Assembly (NCBI GenBank): GCA_036526255.1
Contig: DATCYW010000055.1
Coordinates: 22,298 to 86,297, forward strand
From: Malonomonas sp036526255
GTDB lineage: Bacteria > Desulfobacterota > Desulfuromonadia > Desulfuromonadales > Geopsychrobacteraceae
Length of the DNA: 64,000 nucleotides
Reading direction: 5' to 3'
The position numbers and the translations under genes were made by a program. The notes beneath the pieces are model-generated. The model was given only the letters and a program-made list of their open reading frames with translations. It was not told the origin of the DNA and searched no databases. Positions 37,260-45,849 of the stretch are shown piece after piece (position 1 is the first letter of the stretch; the number at the start of each line of letters is the position of its first letter).

Positions 37260-38735
37260 TTGAGCGCCTGGAAATGCGATGTCTGCGGCTATGTGCATCA
37301 GGGGGGGAGCGCCCCCGACGGATGCATCATCTGCGGTGCCGATGCCGAACACTTTTCACTACTTACGATCATTCGCGCCACAGAGGAAAAGCCGGCCGGC
37401 GACCGCTGGCGCTGCTCGATCTGTGATCACGTCGAAACAGGAGCGCAGCCACCGCAGCGCTGCAGTATCTGTGGTGCCGCCGCCAACCTGTTTGAAGTGG
37501 TGCCTGACGAACTAACCGCCTGCGGTAACACAGCCATCGAGAAAATCCTGATTCTCGGCGGCGGCGTCGCCGGCGTCACCGCCGCCGAAGAAGCCCGCAA
37601 ATGCAGCGCGAAGCCAAGCATCACGTTGATCAGCAAAGAACCCGGGCTGCCCTATTATCGCCTCAACCTGACCCGGTTTTTAGCCGGTGAGGTTCAGGAG
37701 CAAGAACTGCCGCTGAAACCGGCCAACTGGTTTGCTGAAAAGAACATCACCCTGATTGAAGGGGAAGCACTGCAGATCGACCGACAGAAAAAACAGGTGC
37801 TGCTGCGCGATGGTCGCGGGTTTTCCTACGACAAGCTGGTGCTGGCCAACGGCTCGCACCCTTTTGTGCCGCCAATCCCCGGCGCGACCCGCGACGGGGT
37901 GCGGACCCTGCGCACCCTCAGCGACGCCCGGCAGATCCTTGAACAGCTGAAAACAGGCCTGCGGGTGGCCTGCATCGGTGGAGGACTGCTCGGGCTGGAA
38001 ACCGCCGGGGCCCTGACCCGCGGCGGCGCCAAGGTGACTGTGTTCGAAGGGCACCCCTGGCTGATGCCGAGACAGTTGCCGCAGCAGGCGGCAATCCTGC
38101 TGCAGAAACAGCTGGAAGGGATGGGGATAGAGGTCATTTGCGGGGCGCAGATTCAGGAACTGGCCGGCGACGAACATCTGCGTTCTGTGCTGCTGGCGGA
38201 TGGCCGCGAAATCCCTGCCGAACTGGCCGTAATATCCGCCGGGGTCCGGCCGAACAGCTGCCTGGCCAGGCAGGCCGAGTTGAAAGTAAAAAGCGGACTG
38301 ATCGTCGATGACCGGATGACCACCAGCGATCCGGATATCCTGTCCGCCGGGGATCTGACCGAACACAACGGCCGGCTTTACGGCATCTGGCCGGCCAGCT
38401 ACGCACAGGGGGTGGTGGCCGGGATCAACGCGGCGGGAGGCACCGCCGAATTCCCCGGATTGTCGCTGGCAACACGGATTAAAGTTGTCGATGTTGACCT
38501 GTTCAGTGTCGGGCAGCTGAACCTGGCCGATGCGAGCTACCGGTTGGTGGAAAAAACCGTTAACGACTGTTATTACGGGCTGGTCTGCCGCGACAATCAC
38601 CTGGTCGGCGCCGCCCTGTTTGGCGACACCAGCCTGGCGGCGATGCTCAAAGAGGCGATCGAAACAGAGCAACAACTGCAAGAATTACCAGAGCTGCTGG
38701 ACCGGTTTCCAGAACTTGTCAGTATCCCCGCTTAA
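37260..38735 (+). CDS. double rubredoxin-like domain fused to NAD(P)H:rubredoxin-type FAD oxidoreductase
   Basis: 491 residues from a TTG with AAGGAG six bases before. Two rubrerythrin-type rubredoxin domains come first, with Cys pairs C6/C9 + C22/C25 and C52/C55 + C68/C71, so two Fe(Cys)4 sites. From about residue 94 a pyridine-nucleotide-disulfide-type reductase follows: ILILGGGVAGVTAAEEA for FAD, VACIGGGLLGLETAGAL for NAD(P)H, and ILSAGDLTEHNG for the second FAD motif. It should move electrons from NAD(P)H through FAD to its own rubredoxin domains, and onward to an oxygen- or peroxide-reducing partner, which is not seen here. A C-terminal domain of about 70 residues (residues 400-491) resembles NADH:rubredoxin oxidoreductases. 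Confidence 0.9.
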   Translation: MSAWKCDVCGYVHQGGSAPDGCIICGADAEHFSLLTIIRATEEKPAGDRWRCSICDHVETGAQPPQRCSICGAAANLFEVVPDELTACGNTAIEKILILGGGVAGVTAAEEARKCSAKPSITLISKEPGLPYYRLNLTRFLAGEVQEQELPLKPANWFAEKNITLIEGEALQIDRQKKQVLLRDGRGFSYDKLVLANGSHPFVPPIPGATRDGVRTLRTLSDARQILEQLKTGLRVACIGGGLLGLETAGALTRGGAKVTVFEGHPWLMPRQLPQQAAILLQKQLEGMGIEVICGAQIQELAGDEHLRSVLLADGREIPAELAVISAGVRPNSCLARQAELKVKSGLIVDDRMTTSDPDILSAGDLTEHNGRLYGIWPASYAQGVVAGINAAGGTAEFPGLSLATRIKVVDVDLFSVGQLNLADASYRLVEKTVNDCYYGLVCRDNHLVGAALFGDTSLAAMLKEAIETEQQLQELPELLDRFPELVSIPA

Positions 38736-38752
38736 CCGTCTCGATCGGCCAA

Positions 38753-38789
38753 GGATCGTCGGGCAGTAAAGTATTCCGCCCGACGATCC
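38753..38789. repeat. 12-base perfect inverted repeat
   Basis: GGATCGTCGGGC at 38753-38764 and GCCCGACGATCC at 38778-38789 are exact complements around a 13-base A/T-rich loop. No T-run follows on either strand, so it is not a classical terminator. It may be an mRNA 3' stabiliser or a protein-binding site. A second hairpin, CCCGAG-CTTCTCA-CTCGGG, is at 38818-38836. Confidence 0.7.
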
Positions 38790-38933
38790 TGCCGTACCGA
38801 ACGCCTCGCTCAATCGACCCGAGCTTCTCACTCGGGGCAAAAAACAACTCAGACAGACATCCCTTTTATTTTTCAGCTTCGTCTCAGACAACCTTTCGGC
38901 AGCTATAATTCATTAAGAACGTCCGGAGGCGCT

Positions 38934-39770
38934 ATGATCATTCTGGCCCACGATGGCTCCCTCTATGGTGATTGGGTGGCGCGCTACGCGCTGCATTTCG
39001 CCGCGGAGGAGAGTGATAAAAAACTGCTCGTCCTGCATGTTCTCGACGGAAAAATCGCGCAGGATATGGTGACCGCGAAGCTCGCCCAACTGGAGGCAGA
39101 CTGTCAGCTCCGCGGCATAGAAATGCTCCCGGAACTGCTGCCGCTTGGTGCCAGTGTCTATCGCAGTCTGCGTCAGGCCATCCCCCACGCTCAAGATGCG
39201 CTGCTGGTCTGTGGCACACGCGTCAAAGCAAAACAGCGCGCCTTTTTGCGCGGCTCGGTCGCGGAACAGCTGTTACGCTGTCATCAGTGCCCGGTGTTGG
39301 CGCTGCGCGTGGTGCAGCCCGGCCTGCTCGGCGCGCCGCAGGAGCTGCTGCTGCCGCTCGCCGGGCACCAGACCGGGTTCGCTCGCGTCTGGCCGATCTT
39401 CCGCCGCCTGGCGCCAAAACTGCACCGTGTGCACCTGTTTCGCAGCCTCAACATCCACCACCTGCGTCATGCCCACCTGAGTCCGGCCCGTGAACAGATG
39501 CTGCTGAAAGTCGGCCAAAGCTACCTGACAACGATCGCTGCGCAACTGAGCGAACAGCTCCCTGAAGCGGATTTCAGCATCGAACGACGGGTGACGATTG
39601 CCAGCGACTGGCCGAATGCGGCACTGGTGCAGGCGAGTCGCCTGAAAGTCCAGATGATCCTGCTCGGCGTCAGCGAGCGCAACTTGGCCCACCGGGTTCT
39701 GCATGGCGTCGCCCTGGAGCGGGTGCTGCACGAAGCTTGTTGCGACGTCGGCATCTACCGCGCGCCATGA
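38934..39770 (+). CDS. tandem universal stress protein
   Basis: 278 residues, two Usp-like halves. The first (MIILAHDGSLYGDWVARYAL, then LLVCGTRVKAKQRAFLRGS near residue 95-113) keeps part of the G-x2-G-x9-G(S) loop; the second (from ~140, PQELLLPLAGHQTGF, and QMILLGVSERNLAHRVLHG near residue 240) is more diverged and has lost the classical loop. This double form often acts as a regulatory subunit. Its stop overlaps the start of the P-type ATPase by four bases (ATGA), so the two are almost certainly made together. An in-frame ATG start follows GGAGGCGCT. Confidence 0.85.
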   Translation: MIILAHDGSLYGDWVARYALHFAAEESDKKLLVLHVLDGKIAQDMVTAKLAQLEADCQLRGIEMLPELLPLGASVYRSLRQAIPHAQDALLVCGTRVKAKQRAFLRGSVAEQLLRCHQCPVLALRVVQPGLLGAPQELLLPLAGHQTGFARVWPIFRRLAPKLHRVHLFRSLNIHHLRHAHLSPAREQMLLKVGQSYLTTIAAQLSEQLPEADFSIERRVTIASDWPNAALVQASRLKVQMILLGVSERNLAHRVLHGVALERVLHEACCDVGIYRAP

Positions 39771-42439
39771 ACGAGCAGCTGCAGATCCAGCACCTGACCG
39801 CCGAGCAGGCCTTCGCTGCCCTGAACAGCAGCCCGCAGGGGCTCACCCAGAGCGAGGCCAAGGAGCGGCTAACCGAGATCGGTCGGAACAGCGTCGAGGT
39901 GCCTGACCCCTGGCGGCTGGCACGTAGCCTGCTGCGCCAGCTGACCAATTTCTTCACCCTGCTGCTGTTTGCATCGGCGGCGATCTGCTTTGTTGCTGAA
40001 CGCCTGCAACCCGGGCAAAGTATGGCGATACTCGGCTGGGCGCTCGGCGGAGTGGCGCTGCTGAACGCCCTGTTCAGTTTTATCCAGGAATACCGCGCCG
40101 AAAAGGCCATGGCGGCGTTGCGTCAGTTTTTGCCGCCGCAAGTCGAAGTCGTCCGCGCCGGCCAGACCATCACCCTTCTGGCGGAACAACTGGTGCCCGG
40201 CGACCTGCTGCTGCTCAAGGAAGGGGACCAGGTGCCGGCCGACGCGCGACTGGTTTCGGCCGAAGGACTGCTGGTCAATAACGCACCGCTGACCGGTGAG
40301 GCGCAGCCGGTGGCTCTGAGCGCCGAGCCCTGTCCCGGCCGGTTGGTGGAGAGCAACAACATCGCCTTCGCCGGCTGTCTGGTACTGCGCGGCAGCGCGC
40401 AAACGCTGGTATTCGCCACCGGTCTGCGCACCGAGTTCGGTAAACTGGCCCATCTGACTCAGGCGATCCGCCGCGCCCCCTCCCCCCTGGAACGCCAGAC
40501 CGCGCACATGGTCCGGGTGCTGACCGTTATTGCGGTCAGCCTCGGCTTCTCCTTCTTCCTCTACGGCGTCCTGAGTGGCCGCCCGCTGTGGGTCAACCTG
40601 GTCTTTATGATGGGGATCATCGTCGCCAACGTCCCGGAAGGGCTGCTGCCGACCTTCACCCTGGCCTTGGCGATGGGCAGTTTGCGCATGGCACGCAAGA
40701 ACGTCCTGGTCACCAGCCTCAATGCCGTGGAAGGACTAGGTGCCGTGCAGGTGATCTGCACCGATAAGACCGGCACCTTAACCCGCAACCAGCTGGCGGT
40801 CAGCAGACTCACTGCGCCGTTTGACGCCACTGACAACAGTGATTCCGAGTTCCGCAAACATCTGCTGCAACTGGCGCTCTGCGCCTCGGAGGTGCGCCAA
40901 GGCGAGCAGGGCTTAAGCGGCGATCCGCTGGATGTCGCCATCGCCACAGCCCTGCAGCAGGAAGCCCCTGGGGCAACAGCGCAGCCGCTGGAGGCGGAAC
41001 AGCACTTCCCCTTCGATGTCGAAAAAAAGCGCGCTGCGGGAATCGGTCAGGTCGATGGAGAACGGATCTTCACCGTCAAGGGCGCCTGGGAAGTGTTGCG
41101 GCCGCTGCTGACCGAAATCGACAACGCTGCCGGGGATAAACGACCGGCAACGGCTGACGACCTCGACCGGGCCGAGGCGACGGTGACGGCATTGGCAAGT
41201 TCCGGCCTGCGGGTGATCGCAGTCGCCTGTCGGCGGTTAGGTGATACAGCCGCAGCTGACACCGATCAGGAACAACTCGAGCAGCAATTGATTCTCGCCG
41301 GCTTCCTCGCCATCGAGGACCCACTGCGTGCCGAAGTTCCGGCGGCCATCGCCAGCTGCCAGACCGCCGGCATCGACGTCATTCTGATTACTGGCGATCA
41401 TCCGGAAACAGCGCTAAGCATTGCCGCCCGCTGCGGGATCGTTGCGGAAACAGGTGATGCCAAGCTGGTGATAACCGGCAGCGTTCTGGAAGGGTTGAGT
41501 GAGGAGGCGCTGGAGGTGGAGCTGGAAAAAGGCGTGCGCATTTTCGCCCGCACCAGCCCGGCGCAGAAGATGAAGATCGTCATGGCGCTGAAGAATCTGG
41601 GCAAGGTCGTGGCCATGACCGGCGACGGGGTCAACGATGCGCCGGCCCTCAAAGCGGCCGATGTCGGTATCGCCATGGGCAAGAGCGGCACTGACGTGGC
41701 CCGCGCCGCAGCGCAGATCATCCTGCTCGATGACAACTTCGCCTCAATCGTCGCCGGCGTCGAGGAGGGGCGGACGGTGTTTCTGAATATCCGCAAGTTC
41801 ACCAACTATGTGCTGGTCAGCAACGGCCCGGAGATTCTCCCCTACCTGCTCTACGTGCTGCTGCCGGTACCGCTGGCGCTGACGGTGATCCAGATTCTCT
41901 CCATCGACCTGGGCACCGACATCATCCCGTCGATGGCGCTGGGGCAGGAACCGCCGGAACCGGAAGCAATGCTGCAGCCGCCGCGCGACCGTGACTTCCG
42001 GCTGCTCGATCGCGGGCTGGTGCTGCACAGCTACCTGTTCCTCGGCCTGCTTGAGGCCATCTGGTCGCTGAGCCTGTTTTTTTACGTCTTGATTGCTGGT
42101 GGTTGGAACTACGGTGAGGAGCTGGCGGCGAACAATCCACTTTACCAGTCTGCGACCGGCATCGCTCTGGCGACGATTCTGTTGATGCAGATCGGCAACC
42201 TGCTCGGTCGGCGCTACCGGCTACGTTCAGGGCTCGATTTGGGAATTTTCCGTAACCGGCTGCTGCTGGCCGGTATCCTGATTCAGATTCTGCTTTCCTG
42301 GAGTCTGCTCTACCTGCCACCATTGCAGCGCGTGCTCGGCACCAGCCCGGTCAGCTGGCAGGTCTATCTGGTCGCCTGGCTCGGCATCCCATTGATCTTC
42401 GGCGCCGACTATCTACGCAAGCGGCTGTTTTTGCGTTAA
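39767..42439 (+). CDS. P-type cation ATPase, IIC-like (Na+/K+-ATPase type)
   Basis: 890 residues. The N-terminal cation-ATPase domain (~1-75) precedes the actuator with LTGEAQPV, the phosphorylation site CTDKTGTLT with Asp333, the nucleotide domain, TGDGVNDAPALKAADVGIAMG and a C-terminal membrane domain. The M4 segment IIVANVPEGLL (Glu291), the M5 SNGPEILPY (Glu689) and the M6 IDLGTDIIP (Asp714 and Asp718) repeat the ion-site residues of animal Na+/K+- and H+/K+-ATPases (E327, E779, D804, D808), each at the same distance from the phosphorylation or neighbouring sites. This suggests a monovalent cation pump. No beta-subunit gene is visible. It is coupled to the tandem stress protein upstream. 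Confidence 0.9.
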   Translation: MNEQLQIQHLTAEQAFAALNSSPQGLTQSEAKERLTEIGRNSVEVPDPWRLARSLLRQLTNFFTLLLFASAAICFVAERLQPGQSMAILGWALGGVALLNALFSFIQEYRAEKAMAALRQFLPPQVEVVRAGQTITLLAEQLVPGDLLLLKEGDQVPADARLVSAEGLLVNNAPLTGEAQPVALSAEPCPGRLVESNNIAFAGCLVLRGSAQTLVFATGLRTEFGKLAHLTQAIRRAPSPLERQTAHMVRVLTVIAVSLGFSFFLYGVLSGRPLWVNLVFMMGIIVANVPEGLLPTFTLALAMGSLRMARKNVLVTSLNAVEGLGAVQVICTDKTGTLTRNQLAVSRLTAPFDATDNSDSEFRKHLLQLALCASEVRQGEQGLSGDPLDVAIATALQQEAPGATAQPLEAEQHFPFDVEKKRAAGIGQVDGERIFTVKGAWEVLRPLLTEIDNAAGDKRPATADDLDRAEATVTALASSGLRVIAVACRRLGDTAAADTDQEQLEQQLILAGFLAIEDPLRAEVPAAIASCQTAGIDVILITGDHPETALSIAARCGIVAETGDAKLVITGSVLEGLSEEALEVELEKGVRIFARTSPAQKMKIVMALKNLGKVVAMTGDGVNDAPALKAADVGIAMGKSGTDVARAAAQIILLDDNFASIVAGVEEGRTVFLNIRKFTNYVLVSNGPEILPYLLYVLLPVPLALTVIQILSIDLGTDIIPSMALGQEPPEPEAMLQPPRDRDFRLLDRGLVLHSYLFLGLLEAIWSLSLFFYVLIAGGWNYGEELAANNPLYQSATGIALATILLMQIGNLLGRRYRLRSGLDLGIFRNRLLLAGILIQILLSWSLLYLPPLQRVLGTSPVSWQVYLVAWLGIPLIFGADYLRKRLFLR

Positions 42440-42445
42440 ACGCCA

Positions 42446-43276
42446 TTACTGCCGCGCCAGCCGCAAATTAGGAATCCGCGCTTCAAAATTCGACCGGAAC
42501 GGATTGATGTCCAGGCCACCACGCCGGGTGTAGCGCGCATAGACGGTCAGCTGCTGCGGCTGGCAGTAGCGCTGAATATCGACAAAAACCCGCTCGACAC
42601 ACTGCTCATGAAATTCGTTGTGCTGGCGGAATGAAATCAGGTAACGCAGCAGCGCTTCAGGGTCGATTCTGCCGCCGCGGTAACGGATCAGCACGCTCCC
42701 CCAATCGGGTTGATTGGTCACCAGACAGTTGCTCTTCAGCAGATGGCTGTGCAGACTCTCGGTGACCAACTGCTGAGGATCGGCAGCCCCTTCGAGCAAC
42801 GATGGATCGAGCGAATAGTCATCGATTTCGATATCGAGCGCATCGATGCACACCCCCGGCAGCGGCTGAATCTGTTCGGTGACGAACTGCTCTGAATCAA
42901 GCAGACGCACCCGCACCGGGCCACCGGCGGCAGCCGACAGATCGCTAATCAGCCGCCGCTCGACCTCGAGAAAATCGGCAAAACGGGTCTGATTAAAGGA
43001 ATTTAGGTACAGTTTGAACGATTTCGATTCGATCAGGTTCGGTGAGGTACAGGGCACATGAAACTCGCCCATGGCGACAATCGGCTTACCTTTCCGATTG
43101 AGCCAGGAAAGCTCGTAGGCGTTCCAGATGTCGTACCCCTGAAACGGCAGCGCATCGGTAATCCCGATGACATCCCGCTTGACCTGGCGTGGGAACGGAC
43201 AGAGCAGCGTCGGATCGTAATCGGCAATATATTCGGTGGTTTTCCCCAGCGGCAGGGACGCTTCATAATCGGTCAT
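42446..43276 (-). CDS. queF: NADPH-dependent 7-cyano-7-deazaguanine reductase (long QueF type)
   Basis: 276 residues, the two-domain form found in E. coli (YqcD). It reduces preQ0 to preQ1 for queuosine in tRNA. The QueF motif ESKSFKLYLNSF near residue 82 and the catalytic segment LKSNCLVTNQPDWGS with its nucleophilic Cys near residue 185 are intact. Typical deltaproteobacterial QueF is the short (~150) type, so this may be gamma-like. Convergent with the ATPase (six bases apart). No preQ1 riboswitch was seen before it. Confidence 0.94.
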   Translation of the reverse strand: MTDYEASLPLGKTTEYIADYDPTLLCPFPRQVKRDVIGITDALPFQGYDIWNAYELSWLNRKGKPIVAMGEFHVPCTSPNLIESKSFKLYLNSFNQTRFADFLEVERRLISDLSAAAGGPVRVRLLDSEQFVTEQIQPLPGVCIDALDIEIDDYSLDPSLLEGAADPQQLVTESLHSHLLKSNCLVTNQPDWGSVLIRYRGGRIDPEALLRYLISFRQHNEFHEQCVERVFVDIQRYCQPQQLTVYARYTRRGGLDINPFRSNFEARIPNLRLARQ

Positions 43277-43436
43277 GATGATTTCTCGAAAAAGATGTTT
43301 TTTTACCGGTAGTTAATATGAAAAATATTACCACTTCTGGCAGAATACTGTTAACATCCTCGGCTAATTCTGGTCGGCGCGATCAGATGCAGCAGCATAG
43401 GTATTATTTTTAAACCCGTCAACATGGAGAAAACAG

Positions 43437-44546
43437 ATGAAAGTCGGATTAGTCGGTTGGCGCGGCATGGTCGGTTCCGTACTGATGCAGCGCATGGTTG
43501 AAGAGAATGACCTTGCCGGAGTTAAACCGGTCTTTTTTACCACCTCGCAAGCGGGTCAGGCGGCACCGGACTTCGGTCAGGGACCGAGCCTGCTCGAAGA
43601 TGCCGGCAATATTGCCAAGCTTGCCGAGCAGGATGTCATCATCACCTGCCAAGGCGGCGATTATACTAAAGAAATCCATCCGGCACTGCGCAGCAGCGGC
43701 TGGAATGGTTACTGGATTGATGCGGCCTCGTCACTGCGGATGGAAGACAATGCCGTCATCATCCTCGACCCGGTTAACCGCGACGTGATCGATCAGGCGC
43801 TGAAAAACGGCGTGAAAGATTTCATCGGCGGCAACTGTACCGTCAGCTTGATGCTGATGGCACTCGGCGGCCTGTTCAAGGCTGGATTGGTTGAGTGGAT
43901 CAGCTCGATGACCTATCAGGCGGCATCCGGTGCCGGCGCGCCGAACATGCGCGAACTGCTGGCGCAGATGGGCACCCTCAATGCGTCGGTCGCTGAAGAG
44001 CTGAAAAATCCAGGTTCCGCGATTCTCGAAATCGACCAGAAGGTCACCGCGACCCTGCGCGGCGCAGAGCTGCCGACCGCCGAGTTCGGCTTTCCGCTGG
44101 CGGGCAGCGTGCTCCCCTGGATCGACAAGGAAGTTGCCGAAGGCCAGAGCCGCGAAGAATGGAAAGGCTTTGCTGAAACCAATAAAATCCTTGGTTCAGT
44201 CAAATCGATTCCAGTTGACGGCATTTGCGTCCGCGTCGGCGCGATGCGCTGCCACAGCCAGGCGCTGACCATCAAACTGAACAAGAACCTGCCGCTGGCA
44301 GAGATCGAGCAGCTGATCGCCAACGACAACCAGTGGGTCAAGCTGGTGCCGAACAACAAGGCCGACAGCCTGGCGCAACTGACTCCAACCGCCGTCTCCG
44401 GCACCCTGACTGTGCCGATCGGCCGGGTGCGCAAAATGAAAATGGGGCCGGAATACATCTCGGCCTTCACCTGTGGCGACCAGCTGCTGTGGGGCGCCGC
44501 CGAGCCGCTGCGCAGGATGCTGCGGATTCTCAGTGAGCAGCGCTGA
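43437..44546 (+). CDS. asd: aspartate-semialdehyde dehydrogenase, E. coli-like (long) type
   Basis: 369 residues. It makes aspartate semialdehyde for DapA and homoserine synthesis. It starts KVGLVGWRGMVGSVLMQRM, has ITCQGGDYTKEIHPAL and the active site FIGGNCTVSLMLMALGG (Cys near residue 135), and YQAASGAGAPNMREL. The sequence pattern and length follow the gammaproteobacterial Asd rather than the ~340-residue Geobacter-type enzyme as I recall it. AATGGAGAAAACAG precedes the ATG. It is followed by a strong terminator. It is likely the Asd feeding the dap genes, unless another copy exists outside. Confidence 0.95.
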   Translation: MKVGLVGWRGMVGSVLMQRMVEENDLAGVKPVFFTTSQAGQAAPDFGQGPSLLEDAGNIAKLAEQDVIITCQGGDYTKEIHPALRSSGWNGYWIDAASSLRMEDNAVIILDPVNRDVIDQALKNGVKDFIGGNCTVSLMLMALGGLFKAGLVEWISSMTYQAASGAGAPNMRELLAQMGTLNASVAEELKNPGSAILEIDQKVTATLRGAELPTAEFGFPLAGSVLPWIDKEVAEGQSREEWKGFAETNKILGSVKSIPVDGICVRVGAMRCHSQALTIKLNKNLPLAEIEQLIANDNQWVKLVPNNKADSLAQLTPTAVSGTLTVPIGRVRKMKMGPEYISAFTCGDQLLWGAAEPLRRMLRILSEQR

Positions 44547-44560
44547 AATCAAGTAGGATA

Positions 44561-44609
44561 AAATCAAAAAGCCCGAAACAGCAGACAAGCGTTCCGGGCT
44601 TTTTGATTT
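44561..44609 (+). terminator. rho-independent terminator after asd
   Basis: AAATCAAAAAGCCCG and CGGGCTTTTTGATTT flank a loop, then a T-run continues. The pairing is nearly perfect over 15 bases. Confidence 0.9.
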
Positions 44610-44713
44610 TTTGTTGTGGTAAAAAGTATACTGATGGAGATAATTAAACTTTTTTTGCCTTCCGACCGAGAAGAGTTGTAACAGGGACAACTTAAAAACG
44701 GAAAGGAGGCAGA

Positions 44714-44860
44714 ATGGAAACGATGCGCGACCTATCAAAACTGATCATATTAATCGGTGTACTGGCCGCTATCATTTTCGGCATCCACTATATTGGTTCT
44801 AAAGTCGATAACAAGACAAAATACCAGCACCCGATCACCAAACCCGGCGGCAGTTGGTAG
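44714..44860 (+). CDS. 48-residue single-pass membrane peptide
   Basis: The ATG follows AAAGGAGG at five bases. The protein is METMRDLSK, a hydrophobic helix LIILIGVLAAIIFGIHYIG, then a short charged and Pro/Gly tail ending PGGSW. It stands alone between a terminator and a reverse gene. I do not recognise a family. Its clear ribosome site and compact form argue that it is a real gene. Confidence 0.65.
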   Translation: METMRDLSKLIILIGVLAAIIFGIHYIGSKVDNKTKYQHPITKPGGSW

Positions 44861-44930
44861 GCTGACACCAGAGCAGGGCTGCCGAGAACCGTCCTGCGGG
44901 TAATTCTGCAACTTCGTCAGTAGAAAATAG

Positions 44931-45140
44931 TCAGCTCACGCGGCGTTCGCTCCCTTCGTAGCTAACACCACCCATGCCGCGAATCGGGTCGATACCAACC
45001 CTGATCCAACCATCAACGCGCTCAAACTGGTCAATCTGCCTGGAATCGATAAGGGTAGTGAGCAAGGCCGGGCTGATTCGATCCTTGACGCCATTTCTGT
45101 AAACCACATTGATTTTCGTACTGCGTCTGAAAAAACCCAT
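44931..45140 (-). CDS. GSU3473-family small protein
   Basis: 69 residues: INVVYRNGVKDRISPALLTTLIDSRQI, in two pieces around 9-36, then RVDGWIRVGIDPIRGMG and a tail with EGSERRVS. This matches the small, function-unknown family named after GSU3473 in Geobacter, with its Val-Tyr-Arg-Asn/Asp-Gly core. AAAGGAG precedes the start. It supports placement in the Desulfuromonadia. Confidence 0.7.
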   Translation of the reverse strand: MGFFRRSTKINVVYRNGVKDRISPALLTTLIDSRQIDQFERVDGWIRVGIDPIRGMGGVSYEGSERRVS

Positions 45141-45371
45141 CTTTCGACTCCTTTCCGGCAGCTAACTTTTCATATGCCTCAAAAGATACCCCCTCGGGTC
45201 GAGCCTGACAAGCGATGTAGATTCTTTTTAGACAGCTTTTCAGTAACTTAAATCCTTTACAGCAACAGCAACCCCCGTCAGCTCAACTCCCTTTAGCAAG
45301 TGCTCATTCAACGTTGACAAAGACCCATCATTTTAGCAAGAATGGCCAAAATCATTCAACAGGAGATTTTG

Positions 45372-45842
45372 ATGCATAAACAACTGCAGATCGTCGTCAC
45401 TTCGCTGTTTGTCCTGCTTCTGCTCGCATCACCGGTGCTGGCAAAATCCTTCGGGGCCGGATTAAGCCTCGACCAGACCACCTCACTGACCGAACTGCTC
45501 GGCAACCCCGACAACTATGTCGACAAACAGGTTCAGCTTAAAGGCCTGATTGTCGATGTCTGTGAAAAGCGTGGCTGCTGGCTCTATATAACCGGTGACC
45601 AGCCGTTTGAAAAAATCCGCGTCAAGGTGGTCGATGGACAGATCGTTTTTCCGCTGGAAGCCCGCGGCAAGCAGGGAACCGTCGAAGGGGTGGTGGAAAA
45701 GTTCGTTCTGACCCGTGAAGAGGTGATCAAGAACCGGCAACATCATGCCGAAGAGCGCGGCGAGAGTTTTGATCCGGCGACCGTAACCTCGGGCGAAACC
45801 GTCTATCAGCTGCGCGGCACAGGCGCTGAAATCAACCTGTAA
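45372..45842 (+). CDS. DUF4920-containing secreted protein
   Basis: 156 residues from ATG with AGGAG. A signal peptide (residues 1-24, ending VLAKS) leads to VQLKGLIVDVCEKRGCWLYI with a Cys-x4-Cys pair and KIRVKVVDGQIVFPLEARGKQGTVEGVVEKF, split over residues ~75-108, matching DUF4920. The two Cys may bind metal or form a disulfide. It is paired with the PepSY-associated protein seven bases later, and a TTGACA at 45314 may be part of its promoter. Function unknown. Confidence 0.78.
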   Translation: MHKQLQIVVTSLFVLLLLASPVLAKSFGAGLSLDQTTSLTELLGNPDNYVDKQVQLKGLIVDVCEKRGCWLYITGDQPFEKIRVKVVDGQIVFPLEARGKQGTVEGVVEKFVLTREEVIKNRQHHAEERGESFDPATVTSGETVYQLRGTGAEINL

Positions 45843-45849
45843 ACCGACG

